A stretch of 64,000 nucleotides of DNA, from NCBI GenBank assembly GCA_016800925.1, contig JABCPU010000060.1:124001-188000 (forward strand), in the 5' to 3' direction. A model generated the notes under the pieces. That model searched no databases, had not been told where the DNA came from, and saw nothing but the letters and a program-made list of their open reading frames with translations. Below are positions 35,706-47,060 of the stretch, piece after piece. A program made the translations under genes and the position numbers. Numbering within the stretch: position 1 is the first letter of the stretch; every line of letters begins with the position of its first letter. The stretch is from Suillus spraguei (Eukaryota > Basidiomycota > Agaricomycetes > Boletales > Suillaceae).

Positions 35706-36143
35706 TGTTACAGTCGTACATGCCCCTATCCATTTTCTCTTTGTCTCCTTTACTTGTATATTACATAACATGACTCTGACTCATATGCTCAACGCATCTG
35801 TACTATAGTTGCCTTCCTTCTTTGGATACACACTTACATTCTCACGTCTCTCTTGGTCCATGCGCACATATTGGCTTATTTAAGCACATTGTATTATGCT
35901 TGTATACTTTACTTTAATCTTACTGGGTTTTACCAGGAATATCCTTCGCTTAGGCCTCCAACCTAAGTCGTCTGAATCGTCTCTAAGTCTAAGCACTCCT
36001 TAGCCTTAGTCTCTATTCTACCGATTGTCTTAGAGTCGCGACTCTTCGATTGAACCCTTGATCCTACTTGGAACCTTTTCTAAGTAGTAGTCTCCATTCT
36101 CTTTTGAATGTAGTTGAACTTCCCAGCAGACCGTCTGTGTCTT
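35706..36143 (+). repeat. 5' LTR of element 1, missing its last 37 bp
   Basis: 438 bp co-linear with 42743-43180 of the 3' LTR with four differences; it then diverges. The terminal segment that ends in GTAACA in the 3' LTR and in both solo LTRs of the family is absent, and with it any recognisable primer-binding site. Three of the four differences are CpG in the 3' LTR and CpA here. Confidence 0.85.
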
Positions 36144-36230
36144 TGACCAAACTTGATAAAAGCCCTAACGGACAGCAAGACTGTGCGTGTAGGCACCGAG
36201 AAAGTATAACTCACCAGATGAGTCATCATC

Positions 36231-37097
36231 ATGGCTACCACCAAAGAATTCGAATATAAAATTGGTCTCCCAACCGGTTTTGACGGAGATCATGACAACT
36301 CTCTGGAATTCATCCAATCATGCAATCTATGTTTTGATATCAATGAAAAGCTTTACACCACCGATAAGCAGAAAATCATTTTCATTACATCCTTCATGAC
36401 CGAGAAGAACACCAAATCTTGGAAAGAACAATTCCTCACTCATGCTCAGTCAACCAATACTTCTGGACAAAAAATTGGTTATGGGATGTTGAAGGATTTC
36501 ATGAAAAGTTTCAATGAAGCATTCAAACCAGTGGATACCAGAGGGACCGCATTAACAAAGCTCAGGGACCTCAAACAAGGAAGCGGTGATCTCCACACCT
36601 ATATCGCTGATTTTGAGGCACTTGCAGCCAAGGCCCACATCACTGATGATGCAACAAAGATTCAGTTCTTCCAAGACGGCCTCAATCTAGGTATCCTAAC
36701 CAAGCTCTTTGCGCCAGGTGATGTCTCAGAGATATTCCGCAATGTTGTATTGCAATGCATTTCCATCGACAACTCCCACCAATGCCTTCTGGCGTTATGA
36801 GCACGTCATGCTCCGCAGAAGAAGAAGAACTATGGAAATGCGTGTTACATGCCAAGTCGAGATTCGAATGCAATGGTAGTAGATTGAATCTCTGATATGG
36901 AAAGATCCGAGTGTATGAAGAAAGGACAATGCTTCGGATGCAAGAAGACCGGACACCGCATTCATAACTGTCCTGAAAGGAAGAAGAAGACTCCGCTCTG
37001 TCAAACTGAAGTCGAAAACAAAGAAGATGAAACTGTGAGGCAGATTATAGAGGATTTTAAATTGGAGAAACAAGGATTTGACATATGTTTCTCCTAA
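36231..37097 (+). pseudogene. Element 1 gag (capsid) and zinc knuckle
   Basis: The capsid-like part runs from ATG 36231 to a stop near 36800 (MATTKEFEYKIGLPTGFDGD, then SGDLHTYIADFEALAAKAHI). After a frame change, 36897-37097 carries a CCHC knuckle CFGCKKTGHRIHNC (Cx2Cx4Hx4C) that would bind the element RNA. The broken frame between them indicates decay. Confidence 0.75.
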
Positions 37098-37560
37098 TGT
37101 ATCACTAAGGCTTGTATGTGCTGTAGGTGAAAGAAAAGAACTCTGTATCCCTATCACTCTTCACTCGTGTACCCGCTTAAAATCCGTCGACACTACTGCT
37201 GTCATTGATTCCGGCGCAGCAGGAACATTTATTTCCGAGGAGTTTGTGAAACTCCATCAAATCACACAACGAAAACTTAAAACACCATTTCGAGTCACTA
37301 CAGCAGATGGAACTCTTATCAAGGGAGGGCTGATCACACACTACTGTCTCCTAGTAAAATTGATGAATGAACCATGTATGGAAAGTTCAATATCACTAAA
37401 CTAGGACGAAGAAATCAAATCCTTCTGGGAATCCTGTGGTTACGCGCCATGAACCCCAGTATAGATTGGGCCGCCAAAACACTCGCCCTCCCTCGAACAA
37501 CGAAGTCTGATGAAATTGAAATCAACTTGGATACAGATCGGAAGAAGAACGGGCTACCCC
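37078..37560 (+). pseudogene. Element 1 aspartic protease
   Basis: The active-site motif AVIDSGAAGTFI (DSG) sits in the frame ending at 37404. The typical C-terminal protease segment ILLGILWLRAMNPSIDW continues in the next frame from 37374, so a frameshift lies between. Confidence 0.75.
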
Positions 37561-39287
37561 CGGCTTTCCATTGTCATCCCAAGAAATGGCAAAATTCACA
37601 ACTTCCAAAACCCCTTGTCGCCCCTTCTATTAACATTCCTGATGTTCCAAGAGATCCAGAACCTGAAATACAAATGCCACGTACTACAAACTCCACCCCC
37701 CGTGTACAACTGCCGAGAGCAGTATCACTGATTCTCCACGCAGAGAAGCATAAGAACAACTCCGAACCCGAGTATTGGGCCGGACCAGAACCTATTGAGC
37801 AACGGCCAATAGAAGAACAGAAGCATGGAAAAAGAAAAGCGGAAGAAGAAATCCCCGGACATGATACAAATGTACCAAAACTATCCAAGTTCTATGTTCC
37901 TCCGAAAACTCTTCAAAATACTCTTTCAGCTTCAATTGAAGAAATCCCCGATGAAGAAGAACCTGTGCCCTCGTTGATCCCAACAGAGGATGATGATCAA
38001 TTCAACACTATGCAAGATGTCTGGCATGCACCAGAAGTATGTGAAATTTCCTCTTACGAGCTTGGAGACAGAGAATTCCTTGTGGAGTATGACACAGATG
38101 GAGTTAGTATGAGAATCATCGAAGAAGTATCTATGGATACACCCCTCACATGTGATGGAACTTCCCGACTTGAACAACTCCCCAACTACTCCACAATCTC
38201 CCTTCCTCCTCCAAAATATAGCAATGAAGCTCAGGAATTCGCTATGGATGAGAAGGAGAAGAAAAAGAAATCCTTTGAAGAATTGGTCTCGGAATACTTG
38301 CATGACTTTGCGGATGACTTTGCTAAAGACAGACTAAACAAACTACCCCCTGAATGCCCTGGTATTGATCACCGGATTGATACTAAACCCGGTTTTATTC
38401 CCCGCACATCTAAGGTTTACCCACTATCGGAAAAAGAACGCGCTGCCGTCAAAACGTTTATTGATGAAAATGTTGCAAAGGGTTTCATCTCAGAATTGAA
38501 GTCACCCCAAGCTAGTGGCTTCTTCTTTGTGGGAAAGAAGAGTGGAGAATTGCGTCCTTGTCAAGATTATCACTACATCAATGATTGGACAGTCAAGAAC
38601 GCTTATCCACTCCCACTTCCTATTTCCCTCGTCGCACGCCTTCACAACGCACAGTTCTTTACAAAAATGGATATTCGGTCCGGTTATAATAACATTTGTA
38701 TCCATCCCGATGATCGCTGGAAAGTGGCTTTTACTACAGAATTCGGCCTCTTTGAACCGAACATCATGTTCTTTGGCCTCTGCAACTCCCTGGCAACTTT
38801 CCAAGCATACATGAATCATACCTTCCAGCAGGAAATCAATGAAGGATGGATGGTTATCTACATGGATGATATCCTGATTTTCTCCACAACTATGGTAGAA
38901 CACCGCGAATGGACAAGACGGGTTTTGATGAGGATACGAAAGGAACATTTGTTCCTGAAACTGGAGAAATGCACCTTTGATGCAGAAGAAGTGGAATACC
39001 TCGGAATGATAATTCGCCCTGGACAGGTTGCTATGGACACCGCCAAAACTAAGGGAATTGCCAAATGGCCAATACCAAAATCTGTAAAAGAAGTACGGTC
39101 ATTCCTTGGTTTTTGCAACTTCTACCGCACATTCATTTCCCATTACTCTGATATCGCTCGACCCCTTATCAAATTGACAAAGAAAGATAAGGTCTTTAAT
39201 TGGTCACCCAAATGTATGGACACCTTCGACGAACTAAAACGACGCTTCACATCCCAACTGGTACTTCGCAATCCTGACCCTTCCTGA
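37561..39287 (+). pseudogene. Element 1 reverse transcriptase with acidic linker
   Basis: After a charged linker (about 37560-38300) the RT begins at TSKVYPLSEKERAAVKTFID. It has KKSGELRPCQDYHYIND, the first catalytic Asp in KMDIRSGYNNI and the YMDD box in MVIYMDDILIFS. The thumb segment (VRSFLGFCNFYRTFI) follows. The frame is open for 637 codons and ends in TGA at 39285-39287, inside what should be continuous pol, probably a CGA-to-TGA transition. Confidence 0.85.
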
Positions 39288-39935
39288 CAATTTGCCATTG
39301 CTACTGATGCTTCGCTTGTAGCAACTGGCGGAGTTCTCTTACAGACTGATGAGAATGGTGTTTATCACCCATGCGCATATCTCTCGCAGTCTTTGAACCT
39401 CATGGAACGCAATTACCAGATCTTTGATCGGGAACTCCTTGCTGTAATCTGGGCGTTGAATGAATGGCATCATTATCTTGAAGGAAACCCGCACCCTGTC
39501 CTGGTATTCACCGACCACAAGAATCTTCTGTACTTTAGAAGTGCACAGAAGCTTACCTGTCGCCAAGCACGTTGGCAACTGATTCTGTCTATTTACGACC
39601 TCAAACTGCATCACATTGCAGGTACCAGATTGGCGGTACCCGATGCCCTCTCTCGCCGGCCCGACTATGACTCCGGCAAAGACGATAACGACGACCAGAC
39701 TCTCCTCCCTGATGCTCTATTCATTCGTCTTATTGATACCGACCTAAAGGATGTCTTGTCATCCTCTGACCCCCTCGACGACCCTGTCTTCAAAACAGCA
39801 TCCGACGCTCTAGATGGCGTGTGCCTGCCCCCTATGAAGTCGGCACTTTCTGACTGGAAGATTGAGGAGAACATCCTCTATTTTAAGAATCGTGCCTACG
39901 TCCCACTGGCACATCGTCCTGATATCCTGCAATAG
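39288..39935 (+). pseudogene. Element 1 RNase H and integrase N-terminal region
   Basis: RNase H is seen as FAIATDASLVATGGVLLQTD, FDRELLAVIWALNEWHHYLE and VFTDHKNLLYF. The connection to integrase (HHIAGTRLAVPDALSRRPDY) is typical. The frame stops at TAG (39933-39935), probably from CAG. Confidence 0.8.
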
Positions 39936-40733
39936 TATCATGATCATCCTACCGTGGGACATCCTGGTAGATTCAAAACTGAAGAACTCGTCAAATGGGA
40001 AGTTTGGTGGCCTGCTATGGGTTCCTATATTTGGAAGTATGTGGAGGGTTGCGCCCTTTGTCAGCAAATGAAAGCGGATACACACCCTGTTCGACCCCCA
40101 CTTGTCCTGATCCCCTCATCTGCAACTCGTCCCTTTTCGCAGGTCTCGGTCGATCTTATCACTGACCTCCCTGTTTCCGGGGGCTTTGACAGTATCATGG
40201 TCGTGGTAGACCATGGCCTTACAAAGGGGGTAATTATCATCCCTTGTCTGAAAACCATCACTTCTGAAGGCATTGCCAAGTTATTTTTGAAACATGTTTA
40301 TCGACGATTTGGACTTCACGACAAAGTCATCTCCGATCATGGCCCACAGTTCTTATCCCGCTTCTCAAAAGAACTTGCACGACTCCTCGACTATGCCATC
40401 ACTCCATCTACAGCTTATCGCCCCCAGACTGATGGTCAAACCGAACAGCTCAATCAAGAGCTAGAAACATATTTACAAATCTACTGCCGCAACAACCCTG
40501 GAGATTGGTTAGAACATCTTCCTATTGCTGAGTTTGTTCACAACCACCGAAAGCATGATGCCCAAAATGCCTCACCGTTCTTTCTCATGATGAGATATGA
40601 ACCCTGTGCCATCCCTCATTTAATCCCTGACTCTACTGTACCAGCAGCAGAAGATCGAGTTCGATCTCTGCAAAAGATCCGAGAAGAAGCCATCACATGC
40701 CATAATATTGCGATGCAAAAAATGGCAGAATGA
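39936..40733 (+). pseudogene. Element 1 integrase core
   Basis: An HHCC-type zinc finger end (CALCQQMKADTH) precedes the DDE core: Asp in SVDLITDLP, Asp in VISDHGPQFL and Glu in PQTDGQTEQLNQELE. The frame ends in TGA, followed two codons later by another TGA. Both are explained by single transitions. Confidence 0.85.
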
Positions 40734-40739
40734 TCCTGA

Positions 40740-41183
40740 GGAGATAAGTACCAATCATGGAAGATCGGAGATAAGGTCTGGCTATCTGCTGCCAATCTTA
40801 GACTCAAACTCCCATCGTGGAAACTTGCACCAAAACGATACGAACTGTTCCCAATCATCGATGTCTTATCGCCTATCACATTTATGCTCAAACTCCCTCC
40901 ACAATGGAAAATTCATCCCACTTTCCATGCTTCCGTCTTATCATCCTATAGCGAAATGGATGTGCACGGCCCGAACTTCCTTGAACCACCGCCTGATATC
41001 ATTGAAGAAGAAGAAGAATACGAAGTAGAAGCAATTCTTTCCCATAAAGGAACCGGCATTCGCCGATACTATCTTGATTTGTGGAAAGGATATTCATCGG
41101 GAGATAACGAATGGCTCCCAGAAAAGAACTTGAAGAACTCCGCTCGAATCCTGAATGCTTATAAGAAGCAACACTTCCTCTGA
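40740..41183 (+). pseudogene. Element 1 integrase C-terminus and chromodomain
   Basis: KIGDKVWLSAANLRLKLPSW and HPTFHASVLSSY are the usual GPY/F-like end. EYEVEAILSHKGTGIRRYYL followed by DLWKGYSSGDNEWLPEKNL is a chromodomain, which in this group helps direct insertion to particular chromatin. Confidence 0.8.
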
Positions 41184-42709
41184 CTATTCTTCAGTCAATC
41201 AAACCGCACTAGCACTTGATCAACTAAAACCTTTCGAAATGCCCTTCCCCACTGCATACATCACCCCCATCACTATTGCCAACAATGACTCTGATTCCGA
41301 TGCAGAAAACTACGGAACCCTTGCTACTGAAATCGACAACACCTCCTATATTGAAGCTGCCCTTCTATGCGAAGGACATGCTCTCGAGATTGAGAGAATC
41401 CTCACCAAAAGAGGTGCCTTCCACACTTTACTCCTCATCAATATCATCCGTACCGCCGCCCTCATTGAAACTAATATCAATGAAACTACAGAAATCACAT
41501 ATCGCCAGCGTATCTTACATCTACAGAAACGCATTCGCTCTTATGCAATGCTTTTGCTTCCCCATTCTTGTAAAAGTGATGTCGAAGAAGCTATTCACAT
41601 TGTGGCCGAACGCTGAGCAGGCATTGCTCGACCTCCCTCTCCACAAAGAGATACGGACCCACTTCCAGTCCCTCCACCCCTTCCTTTGTGCAGTTATTCT
41701 AACCTTGATGCCTTTGCTGGCTTATATACTGCTGTTCAAGAGATTGGACAGCTCACCAATGCAGTCGTCGAAACTATCCAACAATCGGTCATGGAAACAA
41801 GAACAGCCAGAAATCTAGTTGAAGAAGCTATTACCAATGTGCGGCAAACTCAAACGGATCTCGCTTCCCCATGAACTCCATCTCCTATTGAACGACCAAC
41901 TTCACCGCCTTCTGCTAGTCCCCCACGATCACCCCACATGGTTATACGAACCTTGCACAGACGAGCAGTGTGAAGCTGCGAAAATATTAGGAGTCCCTGT
42001 CGTTGAGTTGGTGGCACTTGGTCCTCGACTCTGCGACCTCCATATTCATCCTCCAATGTCCATCCCAGCATCATTTGGTCCAATGGACCCTGTTTCGCCA
42101 GTCCTAGTAAAGGACTTCAGCATAACGTCCCCTTCCTCCTCTGACGAACTCCTCACAGTTGCTGAATGAGCAACTTCTCCTGATCTCCCAACGTCGGCAT
42201 ACACTCTTACCACTGAACAGCAGGCGCAGCTCAGACATGACAATGCCTTCGCTTTAGGTCGTATGGTGCAATGGAAGGGAAAGAAGCGTGCCAGATCCAT
42301 TAGTCCCAAACCCATTATTTCACCATCACCATTACGCATGTCTACCTCCAACACTGATGAAAATATGAAATGTCGGTTTTGTGGCATCATAGGACATCGG
42401 CAGAAAAATTGCCCTGACTATCAGTGTCAAATTTGTCTGCGACATGCCCCTACCCATCTATCTATCTACTGCCCTCAGTGTATTGGAAATCCCCCATTTA
42501 CACTTACTTGGAAGGACAATGGATTTTATAAGGCACTTCGTAGGTGGGAGCAGTATCTTATTAATCGTCGACGTAGAAAGGCAGGTCGACGAGTGAGGAC
42601 TGTAGCAGAAGAAGAAGCGGCTTATTTGCTAGGGGGAAGTGCTGCTGACGTAGACATCGCTAACTATGACGACTATGATCCCATCTATGACGCCAATTGC
42701 GATATATGA
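41184..42709 (+). pseudogene. Element 1 extra 3' gene: unknown protein with two zinc-binding clusters
   Basis: About 1.5 kb between the chromodomain and the 3' LTR codes for a further protein in two frames with in-frame stops at 41614 and about 41872 and another near 42167. The N-terminal part is helical (SYIEAALLCEGHALEIERIL, then QRILHLQKRIRSYAMLLLPH), a Pro/Ser-rich middle follows, and the C-terminus has a CCHC knuckle CRFCGIIGHRQKNC (Cx2Cx4Hx4C). Directly after comes a second Cys/His cluster (CQICLRHAPTHLSIYCPQC) and a basic, Asp-rich tail. It is not gag, which lies upstream. Intact copies elsewhere would show whether it is one ORF. Function unknown; nucleic-acid binding is likely. Confidence 0.6.
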
Positions 42710-42729
42710 AAGTCGGTGACTTTCCATAT

Positions 42730-42742
42730 AAAAAGGGGGTAA
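42730..42742 (+). promoter_or_regulatory. Polypurine tract of element 1
   Basis: AAAAAGGGGGTAA immediately before the TG of the 3' LTR, the expected plus-strand primer site. Confidence 0.75.
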
Positions 42743-43217
42743 TGTTACAGTCGTACGTGCCCCTATCCATTTTCTCTTTGTCTCCTTTACTTGTATATTA
42801 CATAACGTGACTCTGACTCATATGCTCAACGCATCTGTACTATAGTTGCCTTCCTTCTTTGGATACGCACTTACATTCTCACGTCTCTCTTGGTCCATGC
42901 GCACATATTGGCTTATTTAAGCACATTGTATTATGCTTGTATACTTTACTTTAATCTTACTGGGTTTTACCAGGAATATCCTTCGCTTAGGCCTCCAACC
43001 TAAGTCGTCTGAATCGTCTCTAAGTCTAAGCACTCCTTAGCCTTAGTCTCTATTCTACCGATTGTCTTAGAGTCGCGACTCTTCGATTGAACCCTTGATC
43101 CTACTTGGAACCTTTTCTAAGTAGTAGTCTCCATTCTCTTTTGGATGTAGTTGAACTTCCCAGCAGACCGTCTGTGTCTTATCACTGTCGCTGGTGATGC
43201 CATCCCAGTTTGTAACA
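42743..43217 (+). repeat. 3' LTR of element 1 (475 bp, complete)
   Basis: TGTTACAGTCGTACGTG ... CAGTTTGTAACA, followed by TSD CATAT (43218-43222). It contains a TATTTAAG-type TATA motif. Confidence 0.9.
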
Positions 43218-43321
43218 CATATAGTCTGATGTCAGGAATTCTCAATGTCTTATATTGACATGTCACACCTGATATTTAGACTGCCCTCAAATCAGAGTCA
43301 TGTTATAATTATCACCTTCAT

Positions 43322-43680
43322 TCAACCCACAACTTGATACAAGGTTGGAGATGATGGTATAATTACTTCATCCCAGTACTCTAGTTCTCCTTCATCATCT
43401 AAATCCATAGTCCAATATTCATCTGCATATGCAACTTCCTCCACTGCTGCAATCAACTTATCATCAACTCCTTCATCATTTAGGTCATCATCATCACTCC
43501 CATCCTCTGATAATTCCCATGAGTTGTTTTTGCATGGTAAAGTGAATGTGCAGTATTGGCAATATCAGCGGAGGATGGTCCCCAGCTATCAGGCATTTTT
43601 CATGCACAGGGTATGGGCTGTACCATTGTTTGCCACTCAATGCAAGTGAGGGATAGCTGCGCAGTGCGCTTCTCAAGGTG
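43322..43680 (-). pseudogene. KDZ-type transposase-associated protein, C-terminal piece (split by element 2)
   Basis: Read on the minus strand this continues the piece at 51980-52399: WHLEKRTAQLSLTCIEWQTM, PIPCA, MPDSWGPSSADI and a very acidic tail (SEDGSDDDDLNDEGVDDKL) ending VVG at the stop 43322-43324. These segments match my memory of the C-termini of basidiomycete KDZ (Kyakuja-Dileera-Zisupton) transposase-type proteins. One stop (after PIPCA) and one frame change before the acidic tail show decay or an unresolved intron. Confidence 0.5.
43676..43680. repeat. Left target-site duplication of element 2 (AGGTG)
   Basis: AGGTG before the 5' LTR, repeated exactly at 51980-51984. Confidence 0.85.
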
Positions 43681-44445
43681 TGTCATATACCATACTTCTG
43701 ATCCCAGATCCAACCATATCCAATCAGATCTGATCGATTCTATTTCCGTCCGGTCCACAGATCCTGTCCAGATCACCCATCCGAATGTGCCCACTTTCAC
43801 ACTCTAACTCCCTTGTGTATATCTGCATCTATCTCCTTTCATCATTCCTCCTGTTTCTGGTATTCGGCTGTGTATACTTCTGTCCTGTGTCACTGATCCA
43901 TTACCTGTGTTTCATTTCCGATTCGTGCTTACTGATCCGCTGCGCATTAACTAATAGACTTCCATTACACTTCGTACATAGCCCTCGGTCCCAGACTTGT
44001 TGATTATCTGTATTAGATACTTACAGTATATAAACCACTTATAGATCTCCATAGAACCTTAGTTCGAATATCATCTTAGATTCTGCTCATTCTGTTTCCT
44101 CCAGACTTGAGTCACTTTCTGCTCTAAGTCATCTTCTGAGACTTGGGATTGATTCCTTTAGTCTATATCTCCGACTCTATCTTCGGATAGTCCACCTCTG
44201 TCAGTTTCTAGTTAGGAACCCATTTTGAAGCTAGCCTTAATCCTCATTCCATCCCTACACTCCGGATAACCTTCAGACGTACCATATCCACTACCTTCGA
44301 ACGTCTGGATCTGTCACACAACTCTTTCCAGATCTTTGGATGTATACCTCTCTCTGAAATAAGGGCATTACTCGGGAAAGGGGCACAGTGCACGAACTGA
44401 GGCCAAAGCCTTTGGATCTTTCACCCTTTGAGTATGGTCTTAACA
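43681..44445 (+). repeat. 5' LTR of element 2 (765 bp)
   Basis: TGTCATATACCATACTTCTG ... TATGGTCTTAACA. Compared with the 3' LTR it has lost many CpG sites (for example TCTGTCC for TCCGTCC, CCAGAC for CCGGAC). Confidence 0.88.
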
Positions 44446-44499
44446 GTACATTCAAACTCACACCTTTCCGAGTAACATTCTCTAAACCATCCCACAATC

Positions 44500-46382
44500 A
44501 TGCCTCCACATAAAACTCAGAACACTCTCCGAGGAGCTGGACTTGGTCCAATCCAACGAGATCTGACACCCATCGTCCAAACATTCACCAGCTTCTCTCA
44601 ACGCTGTGTGAGCATGAGCGACATAGGTCAAAGCATCTCTGCGCATCAAGCCAGACCAGATCCGGTTACACAACTTGGAACATGGATGACCCAGACACTA
44701 ATTCACGCCCGACCATTCGCTTTGATGATGAGTTGCGCGGCAACCCACCAGATGATGGAGGTGATGATCCGGACGATGAGGATCCAGATGATGAAGAAGA
44801 TCATAACCATCTGAACCCTCAGGACCGGTTTTAGCTCAACTATCTGTAGCTATTAATCACCTCGCTCGCAGTAGCTCTCGTACCACCATTCGGATGATAG
44901 CAAAGTCAAAATATGCGAACCAGATACCTTCGACAGATTGAGCCTCGCAATGTTAAACTGGGGTGGCGTCACCAGCGGACAGTGATAAGACACAGATGGT
45001 CTGCTGGGAGGTTCAACTGTGTTTCAAAGAAGAACGGTACTGCACAAGGAAGCGTTCCGAGTAGGATCAAGGGTTTTAATCAAAGAGTCAGGACTCTAAA
45101 TAATCAGTCAAATAAAGACTAAGGCTAAGGAGTGCTTAGACTTAGAGATGATTCAGATGACTTAGGTTTGGATACCTAAGCGAAAGGATATTCCCGTAAA
45201 ACCAGTAGATTAAAGTGAAGTATACAAGCATAATACAATGTGCTTAAATAAGCCATATGTGCGCACGGACCAGGGAGATGTGAGAATGTAAGTGCATATC
45301 CAAAGAAGGAAGGCAACTATAGTACAGATGTGTTGAGCATATGAGTTAGAGTCATGTTATGTAATATACAAGATAAAGATGAGACAAAAATGAATAGGGG
45401 CAATGTACATTGTAACACACAAGCTCCGAGCATTCTTCGTCCAATGTGAGCTCAACTTCCAGAGCAAACCTAACACATTCCATTCCGGATGTGCTAAAGT
45501 CAACTTTGCCCAATCTTACCTCAAAGGGTAATGGCTCTCAAGTGGTTTGAACCAGATCTCCTTTGGATGGATATAGCAACTGTCTGGACGGGATGGATGA
45601 TACTCCAAGTTTCATGCTTGAGCTCCAAACCAACTTCGGACCCCACGACCCCTCCGGAGACACAGAAATGCAGCTGGAACAGCTCCATATGTTGTGATGG
45701 ACAATGCATCAACAAGTATGTTGTAGAATTCCAGCGACTTGCCTCCCAAGTATGCGAATGGGGAGATGGAGCCTACGATGCCAATTCTACAATGGACTTC
45801 CGGCTTGAATCAAAGATGAGATTAGTCGTGGGTAAACCCACTACCCTTTTGGAGTTCAAGACTCTCGCCCAGACCATCGATGCCCGTTACTGGGAACGGA
45901 GGGGCGAAGTCACCCAGAGAGTAGAACCACCTCTTCCAATCCTCCCAGGCAGTCAACATCCGACCGGACGAACTCCAACTTCCGGATCCGATATGCCCAA
46001 ATTCAATAAACCCACATCCTCCACAACCTCCTCTGCCCCGAAAGTTCGGATCTTCCTAATGTGTTGGTGTGGATGGAAAGCTAACCACCCAGGAGCGTCA
46101 GAGGTTTTGACAAAAGCTCTGTATGTTCTGCGGCGACCTGGTCACACTGCCCAATGCACCAAATCCACTTCGCGCTGCCAAAGGCCGCGCTACTGCTCAC
46201 TCCGGAAACGGAACCGGAAGCCTCGGATGAGGCAAAAAATTAGTCCGCATCCTGACTCCGTACGGGATGAGGGTCGCATTGGCCCAACCCGTACAATGGA
46301 ACTACGACTCAACGCTGTAACTCTTCCTGATCCGAACTCTCTGTGTCCATATGTCTCTCTTCCATTTCTCCAATATATCTGA
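44500..46382 (+). pseudogene. Element 2 gag, interrupted by a solo LTR
   Basis: The start region is at 44500 (MPPHKTQNTLRGAG) with an Asp-rich stretch in shifted frame. The matrix/capsid-like part reads KICEPDTFDR up to 44950; after the inserted LTR it resumes as CELNFQ..., AKVNFAQSYL-like and MALKWFEPDLLWMDIATVW (45531 onward). A zinc-knuckle-like CMFCG...GHTAQC near 46125-46155 spans a frameshift. The parts are recognisable but not translatable as one. Confidence 0.65.
44951..45417 (-). mobile_element. Solo LTR of family A inserted in element 2 gag
   Basis: The minus strand reads TGTTACAATGTACATTGCCC ... CCACCCCAGTTTAACA, alignable end to end with the LTRs of element 1, including the 37-bp end that the 5' LTR of element 1 lacks. 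It is flanked by CGCAA (44946-44950) and CACAA (45418-45422), a TSD with one CpG-to-CpA change. It shows that family A moved after element 2 had landed. Confidence 0.85.
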
Positions 46383-47060
46383 CTTTCCGGCCCTCATAGA
46401 CTGTGGTTCCTCCCACTGCTTCATAGACACTGATTTCGTCCGAAAACATAAAATCCTACCTATCAGATTCCTCCGCTTCCACTCCGTTTATTTGATGGTA
46501 CATGCAATAACAATATTGTCGAAGCCATAAACTTATCCGTCCGATTCTCCTCCGGTGTAATCACTTCCGACACGTTCTACGTCACCCCTTTGGATTCCTC
46601 ATGTTATATCGTTCTCGATATAGCTGGCTCACCCGACACAATCCGTTGATTGACTGGGTATTGGGCAGCATTGAGTTCCAAACTATTGTACAGGGAATGC
46701 CATTGACCCCATCCGCATCATCGCTGCCTCTGGACACACCATCTGTGCAGGAAAATCCAATCTGACACCTCTGTTACCTCCGGATATTCTATCCAAGGAG
46801 AATTCCTCCCCTCCAATATCTCCGTTGCCTCAGAGCATCCCATCCGTGGCAGAGACTCCTCCTCTGACCAAATCCGAACCCTCCACTGGCACTTCGGTCC
46901 CTAACATATCTCTGATAAACGCAGTGGCCTTTTGCCATGCCTGCAAGTTAGAAGGATCCACTCAGTTCAGCATCTATCTCTGTCCCTCCGGGTTAATCTC
47001 CGATCTGCATCTGTATCATCCAACCTCCAGATCTCTCCAAAATCCCTTCCAAATACCACG
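46383..47060 (+). pseudogene. Element 2 protease region
   Basis: PALIDCGSSHCFIDTDFVRK resembles the protease active site; the usual DSG reads DCG. The downstream region is broken by several frameshifts and stops. Confidence 0.55.

Larger units (their letters stand above)
35706..43217 (+). mobile_element. Ty3/gypsy chromovirus, element 1 (family A), degraded but nearly full length
   Basis: 7,512 bp bounded by LTRs starting TGTTACAG and ending GTAACA, with a perfect 5-bp TSD. Order: 5' LTR, gag with CCHC, protease, reverse transcriptase, RNase H, integrase, chromodomain, extra 3' ORF, polypurine tract, 3' LTR. This is the Ty3/gypsy order (integrase after RNase H), and the chromodomain places it with the chromoviruses. 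Coding is broken by several stops and frameshifts, so it cannot move by its own proteins. The insertion target was a satellite array. Confidence 0.9.
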
